From an uncultured bacterium (GTDB lineage Bacteria; Actinomycetota; Coriobacteriia; Coriobacteriales; Atopobiaceae), in NCBI GenBank assembly GCA_905215465.1, contig CAJMPT010000007.1, positions 11,097-75,096 on the forward strand: a DNA stretch of 64,000 bases. Direction: 5' to 3'. Under the pieces are notes generated by a model. That model ran no database searches. It saw only the letters and a program-made list of their open reading frames with translations, and was not told the DNA's origin. A program made the position numbers and the translations under genes. Shown here one piece after another: positions 16,678 to 24,620 of this stretch. Numbering within the stretch: the first letter of the stretch is position 1; every line of letters begins with the position of its first letter.

Positions 16678-18519
16678 ATGGGCGAAAACGAGCTGGCGCC
16701 TCTCGTTGAAACGGACCTCGTAACTAAAAGTGAGTTGTACGAGCCCATGTCTTATTACGGCATTAGACCACGTATCTCTATCGAGTACGTTTCAGACATA
16801 CATCTGCTGCATCACAAATGTTATTTCGATAACAACATTCAAAAGACAGCGAAGGCTCTTGCGAGGTCGCTATACGACTCGTCTCATTTACGCAAGTCGT
16901 TATCGTGGAATACCCCACTATTCTTGGGCGATGTGTCGTCCGATGCGAATCTAACCATTGCTTTTTACAAGCAGTACAGAATGAACGACATGTATGCCCA
17001 ATACAGACGGTTTAGGCGTAGTCAGGTTAGTGCAGCCGATATCTCGGCGTTTAAGAATAAGCAAACAGATATCAAACGTCGAAGTGATAGGCTTGCGGCG
17101 TATATCGAGTCGAAAAGCAGTGAGTTCAAGCGAATCAAGAGTGATATTGATAGACACGTAAACTATAACAAGGTCATTGCGCCAAAAGGCAACTTTCAAG
17201 ATGTTGAGTACTACCTAAATAGCGATTACTACAAAAAACGCAAGCTGCCCCGCTCTTTAAAGAAGAAAATTTTAACTGCAGCAGCTCTGAACGATGAAAT
17301 ATCAAATCTTAATCGTCGTAAGCAGAGACTAGATTCCTGGCTTGCCTCCAAAGAGATTCCCAGTGAGATTCCGCTCAGTGATTTTTCCTATTGTCCCGAT
17401 GGTCCTATCGGGCTAGTGATTCTTGGCAATCACGAGTACATAGATTTTTTCAACATCGACGAGGCGGTTGAATTTTACAAGTCGGCGCTCGAACCACTGG
17501 GTTATCTCGTCTTACAAAACGAGTACGTAGAAAGCGACAATGCTGTCATCTACGGAGGTACCGGATTCGCCAAGTATAACCCGACGTACAACGCGAACAG
17601 CCTCGTTTGCTGCAAGGCGATGGAGGGAAACAGGGCGTACGAAATTGAGCAAACAAATCTGTTTGAGGTCGGATATGAGACAGCGAAGAATCATGCAATG
17701 GAGACTGGTAGGTGCTTCATTTGCGCAGCTCACTATCCTGTAGAAAGCTGTCTTGGAAAATATGATAAAGAAGCCGTTTATTTCACTGGGCATACACACA
17801 TAAATGAGCGAATCAGAACTGAAGAAAAGACCCTATTTGCAGATAACCAGATTGGCTATCACAGAAGCGGTGGCTTCGATGGCACGATTCACTTCAAAAC
17901 AGCGAAGATGGATTCAATCACAAATCCCTACAATGCCTTAAACGATGGATATTACCAGACAACACCAGATAACTATCTTAAGTTCTATGACTACATTGGA
18001 GAATATATAGGTGGAGGGGCTCTGATTCGCAAACGCTGCGAAAACGGTGAGCTATACGTAATCAAATCCCACGGTTATTACGGGTTCTTTATTGTTAGCA
18101 AATCGGGCATATCCATCGTTAACGGCGGCAAAACAAAAAGAATTGTGTTAACCAAAAATATCGACTGGATTAATAAGAACTTTAGCATTGTCGTACGTAA
18201 GTATCTTTCCGTCCTCGAGCCGCTACGCATGGCTCAGGAACAGATTTCGCGAGAGCTTAAGCGACTGGGGTTCCTGGGATCTATCCATGGACTTATCGTA
18301 GACATCGATTTTTGGAACCATATCATGGTGAACCCAGCTAATGGCTCAATTGCCTTCTATTATTCACCATCATATGGAGTGGTAAAACAATTTAAATCTT
18401 TCCAAGAGCAGCTCGAGTTTATGAGCGGGAGGGATTCCTTAGAGCAAGCTACTATCAACAAAAGATTGATACTAAATCAATCGAAAATGGAAGCGCAGCA
18501 TCCAAGTGCGACACTTTAG
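16678..18519 (+). CDS. calcineurin-like metallophosphoesterase with a large insert, AT-rich island
   Basis: 613 residues with all metal-binding motifs of the family: DIH (Asp40, His42), GD (Gly84-Asp85), GNHE (250-253), AAHYP (His352) and GHTH (371-374). Between GD and GNHE lies an unusual insert of about 165 residues, highly charged and probably partly coiled-coil. About 240 residues of unknown fold follow GHTH. There is no signal peptide, so it is probably cytoplasmic. Base composition and codon use (AAA, AAT, ATT rich) differ sharply from all neighbours, indicating recent transfer. ATG 16678 has AAGGA upstream. The substrate is unknown; phosphodiester or phosphomonoester cleavage is inferred from the motifs only. 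Confidence 0.85.
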   Translation: MGENELAPLVETDLVTKSELYEPMSYYGIRPRISIEYVSDIHLLHHKCYFDNNIQKTAKALARSLYDSSHLRKSLSWNTPLFLGDVSSDANLTIAFYKQYRMNDMYAQYRRFRRSQVSAADISAFKNKQTDIKRRSDRLAAYIESKSSEFKRIKSDIDRHVNYNKVIAPKGNFQDVEYYLNSDYYKKRKLPRSLKKKILTAAALNDEISNLNRRKQRLDSWLASKEIPSEIPLSDFSYCPDGPIGLVILGNHEYIDFFNIDEAVEFYKSALEPLGYLVLQNEYVESDNAVIYGGTGFAKYNPTYNANSLVCCKAMEGNRAYEIEQTNLFEVGYETAKNHAMETGRCFICAAHYPVESCLGKYDKEAVYFTGHTHINERIRTEEKTLFADNQIGYHRSGGFDGTIHFKTAKMDSITNPYNALNDGYYQTTPDNYLKFYDYIGEYIGGGALIRKRCENGELYVIKSHGYYGFFIVSKSGISIVNGGKTKRIVLTKNIDWINKNFSIVVRKYLSVLEPLRMAQEQISRELKRLGFLGSIHGLIVDIDFWNHIMVNPANGSIAFYYSPSYGVVKQFKSFQEQLEFMSGRDSLEQATINKRLILNQSKMEAQHPSATL

Positions 18520-18575
18520 CATTAAGCGGCTCAAACATACTAGCCTCGATTGAGGATAACGGTGTCTCAGACGAG

Positions 18576-19010
18576 ATGAAAGTAGTGAGCCGTAAGGATG
18601 GTGCCTACGGCGTATCGCGTGCCATCAATCCGTTACAGCGTCTTTTTTCTGGGCATGTACTGCGCGATTTTGATTTAAGGCTAATTGAGGTCAAAGACGC
18701 TAGCACCGCAACCCACAGAAAACGTTCCATGTGTGGACGAGTTTATAGCGACAGATACTGTGATGAATACCTCATTATTCATGACGATTTAGGTGAATTT
18801 GTCACGTTGCTGGATAAGGCCGGGAAGAAGTCAGTGGCAAGCGTCACAAAGTTAAGGGCTTCGACTCAAGGCGGAGCCTATGCGAAAGGCGAATGGGTTA
18901 CGAAAAGTCTCGAGGAAACGATGAAGAAGTACAGAGGAAAATGGCGCTCGCTAAAACCATGGCACAAGGCAATTCAGCTGATGAAGCCAAAGAAAATAGA
19001 ATCTAAGTGA
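18576..19010 (+). CDS. hypothetical protein, partner of the AT-rich metallophosphoesterase
   Basis: 144 residues, basic, Lys-rich C-terminus (KWRSLKPWHKAIQLMKPKK), no membrane segment and no family I recognise. It has the same low-GC composition as the preceding gene and starts 56 bases after it. The first ATG (18576) has only a weak GACGAG upstream. The same frame stays open, with protein-like composition, back to 18396 inside the end of the phosphoesterase gene, but it contains no ATG, GTG or TTG there. The true start may be non-standard, or the pair may be one gene split by a frameshift. Confidence 0.6.
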   Translation: MKVVSRKDGAYGVSRAINPLQRLFSGHVLRDFDLRLIEVKDASTATHRKRSMCGRVYSDRYCDEYLIIHDDLGEFVTLLDKAGKKSVASVTKLRASTQGGAYAKGEWVTKSLEETMKKYRGKWRSLKPWHKAIQLMKPKKIESK

Positions 19011-19076
19011 TTAGACAGATTATGACATTTTATAAGCAAAACTCGCTTCAAATCCGAATAGCAAATGCAAAGTAAT

Positions 19077-19116
19077 CTGTCTTCCATCCTCATCGTCCGG
19101 CGAGGATGGAAGACAG
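19077..19116. repeat. perfect 15-bp inverted repeat at the right edge of the AT-rich island
   Basis: CTGTCTTCCATCCTC (19077-19091) and GAGGATGGAAGACAG (19102-19116) form a perfect 15-base stem with a 10-base loop. It marks the return to high GC and may terminate the island transcript, although no T run follows on the plus strand. Confidence 0.65.
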
Positions 19117-19132
19117 GCTGGGGGCACTGTTT

Positions 19133-19628
19133 ATGGAGCTCGGTAACAAGGTCTTGGTCGTGAGGTGCTCGGAGAGTGGGAAGAGCACGCTCGCACGAGC
19201 GTTGGGAGCGCGGACCGGGTTGCCGGTGGTACAACTTGGACAACGTGTTCTGGAGGGGTGACGGGACGCACATCAGCGCTGAGGAGTTTGACCGGCAGCT
19301 TGAGGAAGCTCTGAGTCAAGACGCCTGGATCATAGACGGGGACTTCAACAGGACGTACGAGAGGCGCATCGCGGCCGCGGACATCGTCATCCTGCTGGAC
19401 TACCCTGAGGAAGTGTGCCTGGCGGGAATAGCGGGCCGCGTGGGACAGGTGCGGCCCGACATCCCTTGGGTGGAGAGGGAGCTTGATCCTGCCCTCGTGG
19501 CGCATGTCCGCGCCTGGCGCACCGCCGCGCGTCCCAAGCTGCTCGAACTTCTCGCCAAGTGCCCGGAAGTGAAGGTCATCACGCTCAGGTCCGGCGACGA
19601 GGCCGCAATGTGGCTCGGCTCGTTGTAG
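19133..19628 (+). pseudogene. frameshifted small P-loop kinase (topology modulation / adenylate kinase-like)
   Basis: ATG 19133 opens VLVVRCSESGKSTLARALG, matching the N-terminus of FlaR-type small nucleotide kinases, but the P-loop has lost its first glycine (Arg in its place). The frame then stops soon after GLPVV. From about 19230 a different frame continues the family pattern (YNLDNVFWRGDG, QDAWIIDGDFNRTYERRI, ADIVILLDYP) to a stop at 19628. One extra base near GGTGG (19225-19230) explains the break. The two defects together suggest a decayed gene beside the AT-rich island. A sequencing error could explain the frameshift but not the P-loop change. Confidence 0.7.
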
Positions 19629-19747
19629 CCGGCAGCGTCCACCCGCCTTTTGGGGCTCTCGCATAAAACTTGTTGCGGCGCTGACGATAAAAGGGTACAA
19701 ACGTAAGCACATCGGGTAAGGGGCCCGAGAAAGAGAGAGGATTCACC

Positions 19748-19933
19748 ATGAAGGCTACTGTCAACGAGGATTGCATCGGCTGCGGCATGTGCGAGGGCAC
19801 CTGCCCCGACGTCTTCGCCATCAACGACGACGGCGTCGCTGAGGCCCAGGTCGAGGAGGTCCCGGCTGACGCCGAGGACGCCGCCCAGGAGGCTGCCGAC
19901 AACTGCCCCGTCTCCGCCATCGAGGTCGAGTAG
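19748..19933 (+). CDS. small ferredoxin
   Basis: 61-residue, strongly acidic electron carrier. The cluster motif is CIGCGMCEGTCPD with a distal CPVSAIEVE, i.e. four cysteines for a single [4Fe-4S] cluster (Thermotoga/Desulfovibrio monocluster type). It is likely to serve low-potential electron transfer in fermentation. ATG 19748 has a purine-rich AGAGAGAGGA upstream. The gene is monocistronic, closed by the terminator at 19970. Confidence 0.93.
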   Translation: MKATVNEDCIGCGMCEGTCPDVFAINDDGVAEAQVEEVPADAEDAAQEAADNCPVSAIEVE

Positions 19934-19969
19934 CACTCACCCTGGCAGACTCACGCAGTCTTTACGCCA

Positions 19970-19998
19970 AGCGGGGGCCATTGTGGCCCCCGCTTTTT
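19970..19998 (+). terminator. intrinsic terminator of the ferredoxin gene
   Basis: AGCGGGGGCCA (19970-19980) pairs with TGGCCCCCGCT (19984-19994) across a three-base loop, followed by TTTTTG. This is a textbook intrinsic terminator. Confidence 0.9.
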
Positions 19999-20022
19999 GT
20001 TGACCACAGGAGGGAACGACCC

Positions 20023-20658
20023 TTGATTCTTGCATCCCAGTCACCCCGCCGCAGGCAGCTCCTTGAGGAGGCCGGCTTTGCGCTGGACATCCGCCCGGCA
20101 GACATCGACGAGACCCCAAAGCCTGGCGAGAAGCCCACGGAGCTCGTGGCCCGGCTGGCATGCCAGAAGGCCGAAGCATGCCGCCAGGAGCTCTCACAGG
20201 GCCCCTCAGACGGCCTTCTGGTGGCAGCTGACACCATCGTCTGGAGTGACGAGGTGGGCGTGCTGGGAAAGCCCGCGGACGCAGACGATGCGCGCCGCAT
20301 GCTGCGAGACCTCTCCGACCGCACTCACCACGTGAGCACGGGCGCATGCGCGCTCCTGCTCTCCCCTGCCGCCGAGGTGCTTGGGAGCGCTAGCTTCATA
20401 GAGACCACAGACGTCACGTTCTTCGAGCTCACCGATGCGGAGATCGACGCCTACGTGGCCACGGGCGACCCGCTTGACAAGGCAGGGTCCTACGGCATCC
20501 AGACACCCGCGGGCCGCCTTCTGGTGCGTGCCATCCATGGCGACTACGACAACGTGGTGGGTCTCCCCATCCCACGCCTCATGCGCGAGCTGGGACGCCT
20601 CGCCGGCTGCGGCGATGGGGCCCTCTGGGCCCTCAAGCGTGCCCACACGACACGCTAG
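20023..20658 (+). CDS. maf: Maf-like nucleoside triphosphate pyrophosphatase
   Basis: House-cleaning pyrophosphatase of about 211 residues. Family motifs are LASQSPRRRQLLEE at the very N-terminus, the conserved ADTIVW segment, LGKPADADDARRML, and DPLDKAGSYGIQ followed by GDYDNVVGLP. The start is TTG 20023, placed by AGGAGGGA at 20008-20014 and by family N-termini that begin right at ILASQSPRR. In-frame starts further upstream fall inside the ferredoxin terminator and are rejected. Confidence 0.93.
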   Translation: MILASQSPRRRQLLEEAGFALDIRPADIDETPKPGEKPTELVARLACQKAEACRQELSQGPSDGLLVAADTIVWSDEVGVLGKPADADDARRMLRDLSDRTHHVSTGACALLLSPAAEVLGSASFIETTDVTFFELTDAEIDAYVATGDPLDKAGSYGIQTPAGRLLVRAIHGDYDNVVGLPIPRLMRELGRLAGCGDGALWALKRAHTTR

Positions 20659-20661
20659 GCC

Positions 20662-20699
20662 CTTCTCGCCTGGGCTCTTCTCGCTCAGCCCTTCTCGCC
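20662..20699. repeat. closely spaced CTTCTCGC repeats after maf
   Basis: CTTCTCGCC at 20662-20670, CTTCTCGCT near 20676 and CTTCTCGCC at 20691-20699 follow the maf stop within 40 bases. The same 9-mer was counted 24 times across the window (both strands). A related TTTTCGCC follows at about 20706. Confidence 0.7.
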
Positions 20700-20729
20700 C
20701 GCTTTCTTTTCGCCAGATTACCTCTTGCC

Positions 20730-20840
20730 CTCAGTGCATTAAGCACTTGATACACCGAGCTTTTTTCGTCTCTTCGGCTATGCACCGAGCCCCAAACGCA
20801 GCTTTTCGCCCTCGTTGTATCAATCCTTTAATGCACTGAG
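20730..20840. repeat. long imperfect inverted repeat in the maf-glycosyltransferase gap
   Basis: The 30-base arms 20730-20759 and 20811-20840 are complementary at 25 positions. CTCAGTGCATTAA and TTGATACA are exact, separated by a four-base mismatch bubble. The 51-base middle carries another copy of a TGCACCGAGC unit, giving three such units with TACACCGAGC and TGCACTGAGC. The 355-base gap (20659-21013) otherwise holds no gene. The element is more AT-rich than its surroundings and could be a small MITE-like insertion or a structured RNA. Confidence 0.6.
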
Positions 20841-20919
20841 CGGTTTCTTAACGCAGAAGGCGAACCCTGCCGTCTGGACCACCGTCGTCAAGCTCAACTA
20901 GGCCGGCCACGTCAACTCA

Positions 20920-20995
20920 GAAAAGCCCCCGTTCTTCTCAGCAAAGTTCTTTGCGCCAAAGGCGCGTAACTTTGCGAGAAGAACGGGGGCTTTCC
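20920..20995. terminator. very long hairpin (26 bp stem) preceding the glycosyltransferase 3' end
   Basis: AAAGCCCCCGTTCTTCTC (20922-20939) then, after a bulged A, GCAAAGTT (20941-20948) pair with AACTTTGC (20968-20975) and GAGAAGAACGGGGGCTTT (20976-20993). The loop itself folds (GCGCC/GGCGC). It probably terminates the leftward glycosyltransferase gene (T-rich side CTTTTCTG on that strand). Its inner core resembles the hairpin at 34545-34627. Confidence 0.75.
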
Positions 20996-21013
20996 GACAG
21001 GTTGAAACCCACC

Positions 21014-22048
21014 CTAGTTGAACTTGACGACCTTCTGGGCCAGGCGGTAGCCGCCGATCGTGATCTTCTTGCCCAGGCCGCTCGGCAGGTTGGTGGCCGT
21101 GCCGATGACGCCGTGCTTGGCCCTACGGTACATGCGCTCGTCGTAGGCGCGGAGCTCCTGCCAGAGGGCCTCGAGCTGGTCCATGGCGTCCTCGCGGTCG
21201 GAGAGCTTGGAGAAGACCGAGCAGATGGCCATGATGATGGTGAAGTAGTTCATCATGTAGCTGCGCAGCTGCGGGCTGTCGATGTCGTCGTAGACGTGGT
21301 AGGCCCGCATCATGATGCGGGCAACGCGCCAGTAGTGATCCACGCGGCTCGTCAGGACCTTCTCGTTGACGGACTGGTCCTCGCGGCCGATGAAGTAGCG
21401 ATAGAGGTCCACGTCAAGGTAGTAGAGCGAGTGGCACAGCGGGAAGGGCACGTAGGCGTAGATGTTGTCCACGTAGAAGGTGTGGGCGGGCATCTGCAGG
21501 TTTGCCTTGCGCAGGGTCTCGGTGCGGTAGGTCAGTGCATGCATGAGCAGGTACTTCCACATCTTGAAGTGGCCGATCTCGTTCCAGCCAAAGACGCGTC
21601 CCACGGGAAGCTCGCGGCGGTAGTTGACGGCGTTTCTGCTGTTGTCCTCCACGTGCTCGTAGACGTAGTTGGTGAGGACGAGGTCAACCTGCTCGTCGGC
21701 GGCGATGAACTCCCTCAGCTTGGCGAGAAGGGCCTTGAGCGCGTCGGCGTCGGCCCAGTCGTCGGAGTCGATGTTCTTGAAGTAGACGCCGTCGGCGTTG
21801 GCCACGGCCTTCATGACGGCCATGCCGTGGCCGCCGTTCTCCTGGTGGACGGCCTTCACGAGGGTCGGATAGCGCTGCTGCCACTCGTCGGCCTTGGCAG
21901 GGGTCTCGTCCTTGGCGCTGCCGTCGTCCACGATGACGATCTGCACGTCGTCGGCGTAGTCGGAGCCCTCGAGGATGGACTCGATGCATTTGTCCATGTA
22001 GGCGGCCGAGTTGTAGCAGGGAATGCCGAAGGTGATGGTCTTCTTCAT
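21014..22048 (-). CDS. family 2 glycosyltransferase
   Basis: 344 residues. N-terminal GT-A domain with GIPCYNSAAYMDKCIES, VIVDDGS and the DxD-type NIDSDDW; the C-terminal half is helical and lacks clear membrane spans. It most likely transfers a sugar during cell-surface polysaccharide or teichoic-type polymer synthesis. The neighbouring glf, which makes UDP-galactofuranose, lies 64 bases upstream on the same strand, so a galactofuranosyl acceptor is a reasonable guess. ATG 22048 is preceded by AGGAGAAG. Confidence 0.88.
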   Translation of the reverse strand: MKKTITFGIPCYNSAAYMDKCIESILEGSDYADDVQIVIVDDGSAKDETPAKADEWQQRYPTLVKAVHQENGGHGMAVMKAVANADGVYFKNIDSDDWADADALKALLAKLREFIAADEQVDLVLTNYVYEHVEDNSRNAVNYRRELPVGRVFGWNEIGHFKMWKYLLMHALTYRTETLRKANLQMPAHTFYVDNIYAYVPFPLCHSLYYLDVDLYRYFIGREDQSVNEKVLTSRVDHYWRVARIMMRAYHVYDDIDSPQLRSYMMNYFTIIMAICSVFSKLSDREDAMDQLEALWQELRAYDERMYRRAKHGVIGTATNLPSGLGKKITIGGYRLAQKVVKFN

Positions 22049-22112
22049 CGTCGTCCGATCTTCTCCTTATGGGAAAGGGGCGGGCCCCAAAAGGACCCGC
22101 CCAAGAGGCGCG

Positions 22113-23315
22113 TTAGTTGTGCTGGGCGATGAGCTCGTCGGAGAGGTCAAGCGCCGAGGCCACGACGCCGTCCATGTCGTAGTAGCGGTACTCCGCCAGG
22201 CGGCCGACGGCGTGGAAGTTGAGGCAGCCGGCCACGCGGTCGCGATACTTGCGGTAGAGCTCGAGGTTCTGGTCCTCGAGGATGGCGTAGTAGGGCGTCT
22301 CGTCGGAGCCGGGCGTGAAGGCCTTGGAGTATTCCTTCATGATGGTGGTCTTGCCGGGAACCACCTGGCCGGTCATGTTCTTGAACTCCGTGATGCGGGT
22401 GAAGTCCTCGGAGGTGGTGTAGTTGACTGTGCCGACGGGCTGGAACTGGTCCTCGTCGAGGGTCTCGAAGACCATGTCGAGGGTGCGGTACGGCAGGGCG
22501 CCCAGGTCGGAGCCAAAGAGCTCGTCAAGCGGGCCGGTGTAGATGACCTCACCGCCGTAGGGCTTGCCGCAGACGGTGACCGCGGAGTCGCCAACGGAGA
22601 GGATGTCGCGCGCGTCGACGTCGGTGAAGACGGAGATGAGGTCGTGCTCGAGCATGTTCTCGAAGAGCTTGGTGTAGCCCTCGGCCGGCATGCCCTGGAA
22701 GGGGGCGCCGGGGAAGTAGCGATCGTCATCGCCCACGAAGACCGGGACGCGGCCAGTGATGGACGGGTCAATCTGGTCGGGGGTCTTGCCCCACTGCTTC
22801 ATGGTGTAGTGGAGGAAGACGTTCTCAAAGACGTAGTCGGCGACCTCAGAGAGCTCGGGGTCGTTCTTCTCGCGCAGCTCCATGATGGGCACCTTCTTGT
22901 TCTCGCCGAAGGTGGCCACGAGCTTCTGGTAGAGGCGCTCGCCCTTCTCGTCGCCAAAGGCAAGCTTCAGGGACTTGTGGTTGAAGGGGACGGGCATGAG
23001 AGTGCCGTGGATGTTGGCCAGCACCTTGTGCTGGTAGTTGGTCCACTCGGTGAAGCGGGAGAGGAACTGGTCCACGCGCTCGTTGGTGGTGTGGTAGATG
23101 TGCGGGCCATACTTGTGGACCAGGATTCCGGCCTCGTCCTCGTAGTCGAAGGCGTTGCCGGCAATGTGGTCGCGACGCTCGAGGATGGCGACCTTCATGC
23201 CACAGGCCTCGGCAAGGCGACGGGCGCAGACGGAGCCAGCGTAACCCGCGCCGACGACGATGGCGTCGAAGGACTCGGGGGCAAAGTCAGCCGGCAGACC
23301 GCTCTGGATGCTCAT
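22113..23315 (-). CDS. glf: UDP-galactopyranose mutase
   Basis: 400-residue flavoenzyme interconverting UDP-galactopyranose and UDP-galactofuranose. Visible are the FAD loop VVGAGYAGSVCARRLAE, ERRDHIAGNAFDY, KYGPHIYHTT and the conserved NFHAVGRLAEYRYYDMD near the C-terminus. ATG 23315 follows GAGAGGAA; a longer in-frame extension to 23711 runs across the pta promoter and was rejected. It forms a probable two-gene operon with the downstream glycosyltransferase and diverges from pta. Confidence 0.95.
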   Translation of the reverse strand: MSIQSGLPADFAPESFDAIVVGAGYAGSVCARRLAEACGMKVAILERRDHIAGNAFDYEDEAGILVHKYGPHIYHTTNERVDQFLSRFTEWTNYQHKVLANIHGTLMPVPFNHKSLKLAFGDEKGERLYQKLVATFGENKKVPIMELREKNDPELSEVADYVFENVFLHYTMKQWGKTPDQIDPSITGRVPVFVGDDDRYFPGAPFQGMPAEGYTKLFENMLEHDLISVFTDVDARDILSVGDSAVTVCGKPYGGEVIYTGPLDELFGSDLGALPYRTLDMVFETLDEDQFQPVGTVNYTTSEDFTRITEFKNMTGQVVPGKTTIMKEYSKAFTPGSDETPYYAILEDQNLELYRKYRDRVAGCLNFHAVGRLAEYRYYDMDGVVASALDLSDELIAQHN

Positions 23316-23429
23316 GTGGTTCCTCTCAAAGAGACTATGGGACGGGGGCCGGTGAGGCCCGGGCACGCGCAGATGAGGTGAATCCCGCGCCTGTGCCCTG
23401 ATTTCCGGGTTGATTCTAGCACTGCCACC

Positions 23430-23435
23430 TATAAT
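23430..23435 (+). promoter_or_regulatory. candidate -10 box for pta
   Basis: A perfect TATAAT in the glf-pta divergent gap, 82 bases before the pta start. The -35 is poor: GGGTTG at a 17-base spacing, or TTGATT at 14. Confidence 0.45.
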
Positions 23436-23517
23436 GGGGGCGCACCGTGCCGCTTGCCGTGGATTCCCCATCAACGGCGAGCGGAATGCAAAGAGGTCAA
23501 AGTATGAAGGGAATGCA

Positions 23518-24498
23518 ATGAGCGACTTTCTCGCACGCATGAAGTCCACCGCCAAGGCCGACAAGAAGACCATCGTCCTGCCCGAGGGCGAGGACCCGCG
23601 CACCATCGAGGCTGCCAAGAAGATCGTCAAGGAGGGCCTGGCCGACCTCGTCGTCCTGGGCAACCCAGATGAGATCAAGATCGACGGCGTCACCGTCATC
23701 GACCCCCGCACCGCCGAGAGGAAGCAGGCCTACGCCGAGAAGTTCGCCGAGCTGCGCGCCAAGAAGGGCGTCACCCTGCCCGAGGCCCTCGAGCAGATGA
23801 ACGACGCCACCTACTTTGGCACCATGATGGTCAAGATGGGCGACGCCGACGGCCTGGTCTCCGGCGCCTGCCACTCCACCGCCAACACCCTGCGTCCCGC
23901 CCTGCAGATCCTGAAGACCGCCCCGGGCACCAAGCTCGTCTCCGCGTTCTTCATCATGTGCACCAAGTCCCCGGAGTTCGGCGCCGACGGCACCCTGCTC
24001 TTTGCCGACTGCGGCCTGAACATCAACCCCAACGCCGACGAGCTCTCCGAGATCGCCCTGGCCTCCGCCGAGAGCTGGAAGGCCTTCATGCCCGGCGTCG
24101 ACCCCAAGGTCGCCATGCTGTCCTTCTCCACGATGGGCTCCGCCAAGGGCGACGTGCCCACCAAGGTCCAGGAGGCCGTGAAGCTGGCCAACGAGAAGAA
24201 CCCCGAGCTCGCCCTCGACGGCGACCTGCAGCTTGACGCCGCCCTGGTCCAGTCCGTCGCCGACCTCAAGGCCCCCAACTCCTCCGTCGCCGGCAACGCC
24301 AACATCCTGGTCTTCCCCGACCTCGAGGCCGGCAACATCGGCTACAAGCTGGTCCAGCGCTTCGGCGGCGCCGAGGCCTACGGCCCCGTCCTTCAGGGCA
24401 TCGCCAAGCCGGTCAACGACCTGTCCCGCGGCTGCTCCGCCGACGACATCGTGGGTGTCGTGGCCATCACCGCGGTCCAGGCCCAGATGGCCGAGTAG
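23518..24498 (+). CDS. pta: phosphate acetyltransferase
   Basis: Converts acetyl-CoA and phosphate to acetyl phosphate, the step before ATP formation by acetate kinase. The protein is 326 residues, the short single-domain type. Motifs are IVLPEGEDPRTIEAA, GDADGLVSGACHSTANTLRP, FFIMCTKSP, LSFSTMGSAKGD and the C-terminal PVNDLSRGCSADDIVG. ATG 23518 follows GAAGGGAATGCA. Its pathway partner ackA is about 23 kb away on the other strand rather than adjacent, as it often is. Confidence 0.97.
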   Translation: MSDFLARMKSTAKADKKTIVLPEGEDPRTIEAAKKIVKEGLADLVVLGNPDEIKIDGVTVIDPRTAERKQAYAEKFAELRAKKGVTLPEALEQMNDATYFGTMMVKMGDADGLVSGACHSTANTLRPALQILKTAPGTKLVSAFFIMCTKSPEFGADGTLLFADCGLNINPNADELSEIALASAESWKAFMPGVDPKVAMLSFSTMGSAKGDVPTKVQEAVKLANEKNPELALDGDLQLDAALVQSVADLKAPNSSVAGNANILVFPDLEAGNIGYKLVQRFGGAEAYGPVLQGIAKPVNDLSRGCSADDIVGVVAITAVQAQMAE

Positions 24499-24540
24499 CG
24501 AAGTAGCGCTTGGCGAGAAGAGCCTGCGCCCCAAACATTC

Positions 24541-24574
24541 GGCCCGGCAGCCTCGCGGCTGTCGGGCCTTTCTC
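24541..24574 (+). terminator. intrinsic terminator of pta
   Basis: GGCCCGGCAGCC (24541-24552) pairs along 12 positions (one G-U) with GGCTGTCGGGCC (24557-24568), followed by TTTCTCG. One CTTCTCGCC-family copy (24512-24520, inverted) lies between the stop codon and the stem. Confidence 0.85.
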
Positions 24575-24620
24575 GTGGCCGTCGTCCCCAAGACGTCGCT
24601 TCGTGCCTCCTGAGCCCCAC

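Noticed and set aside
18390..18490. Programmed -1 frameshift joining the phosphoesterase and its partner ORF
   Set aside because: No standard slippery heptamer in the right frame (nearest GAAAATG and ATTTAAA fail the re-pairing rule, and the latter leads to a stop), so a mutation or separate genes are more likely.
16560..19130. Direct-repeat attachment sites flanking the AT-rich island
   Set aside because: Comparison of the two edges by eye found no shared direct repeat, integrase or tRNA gene.
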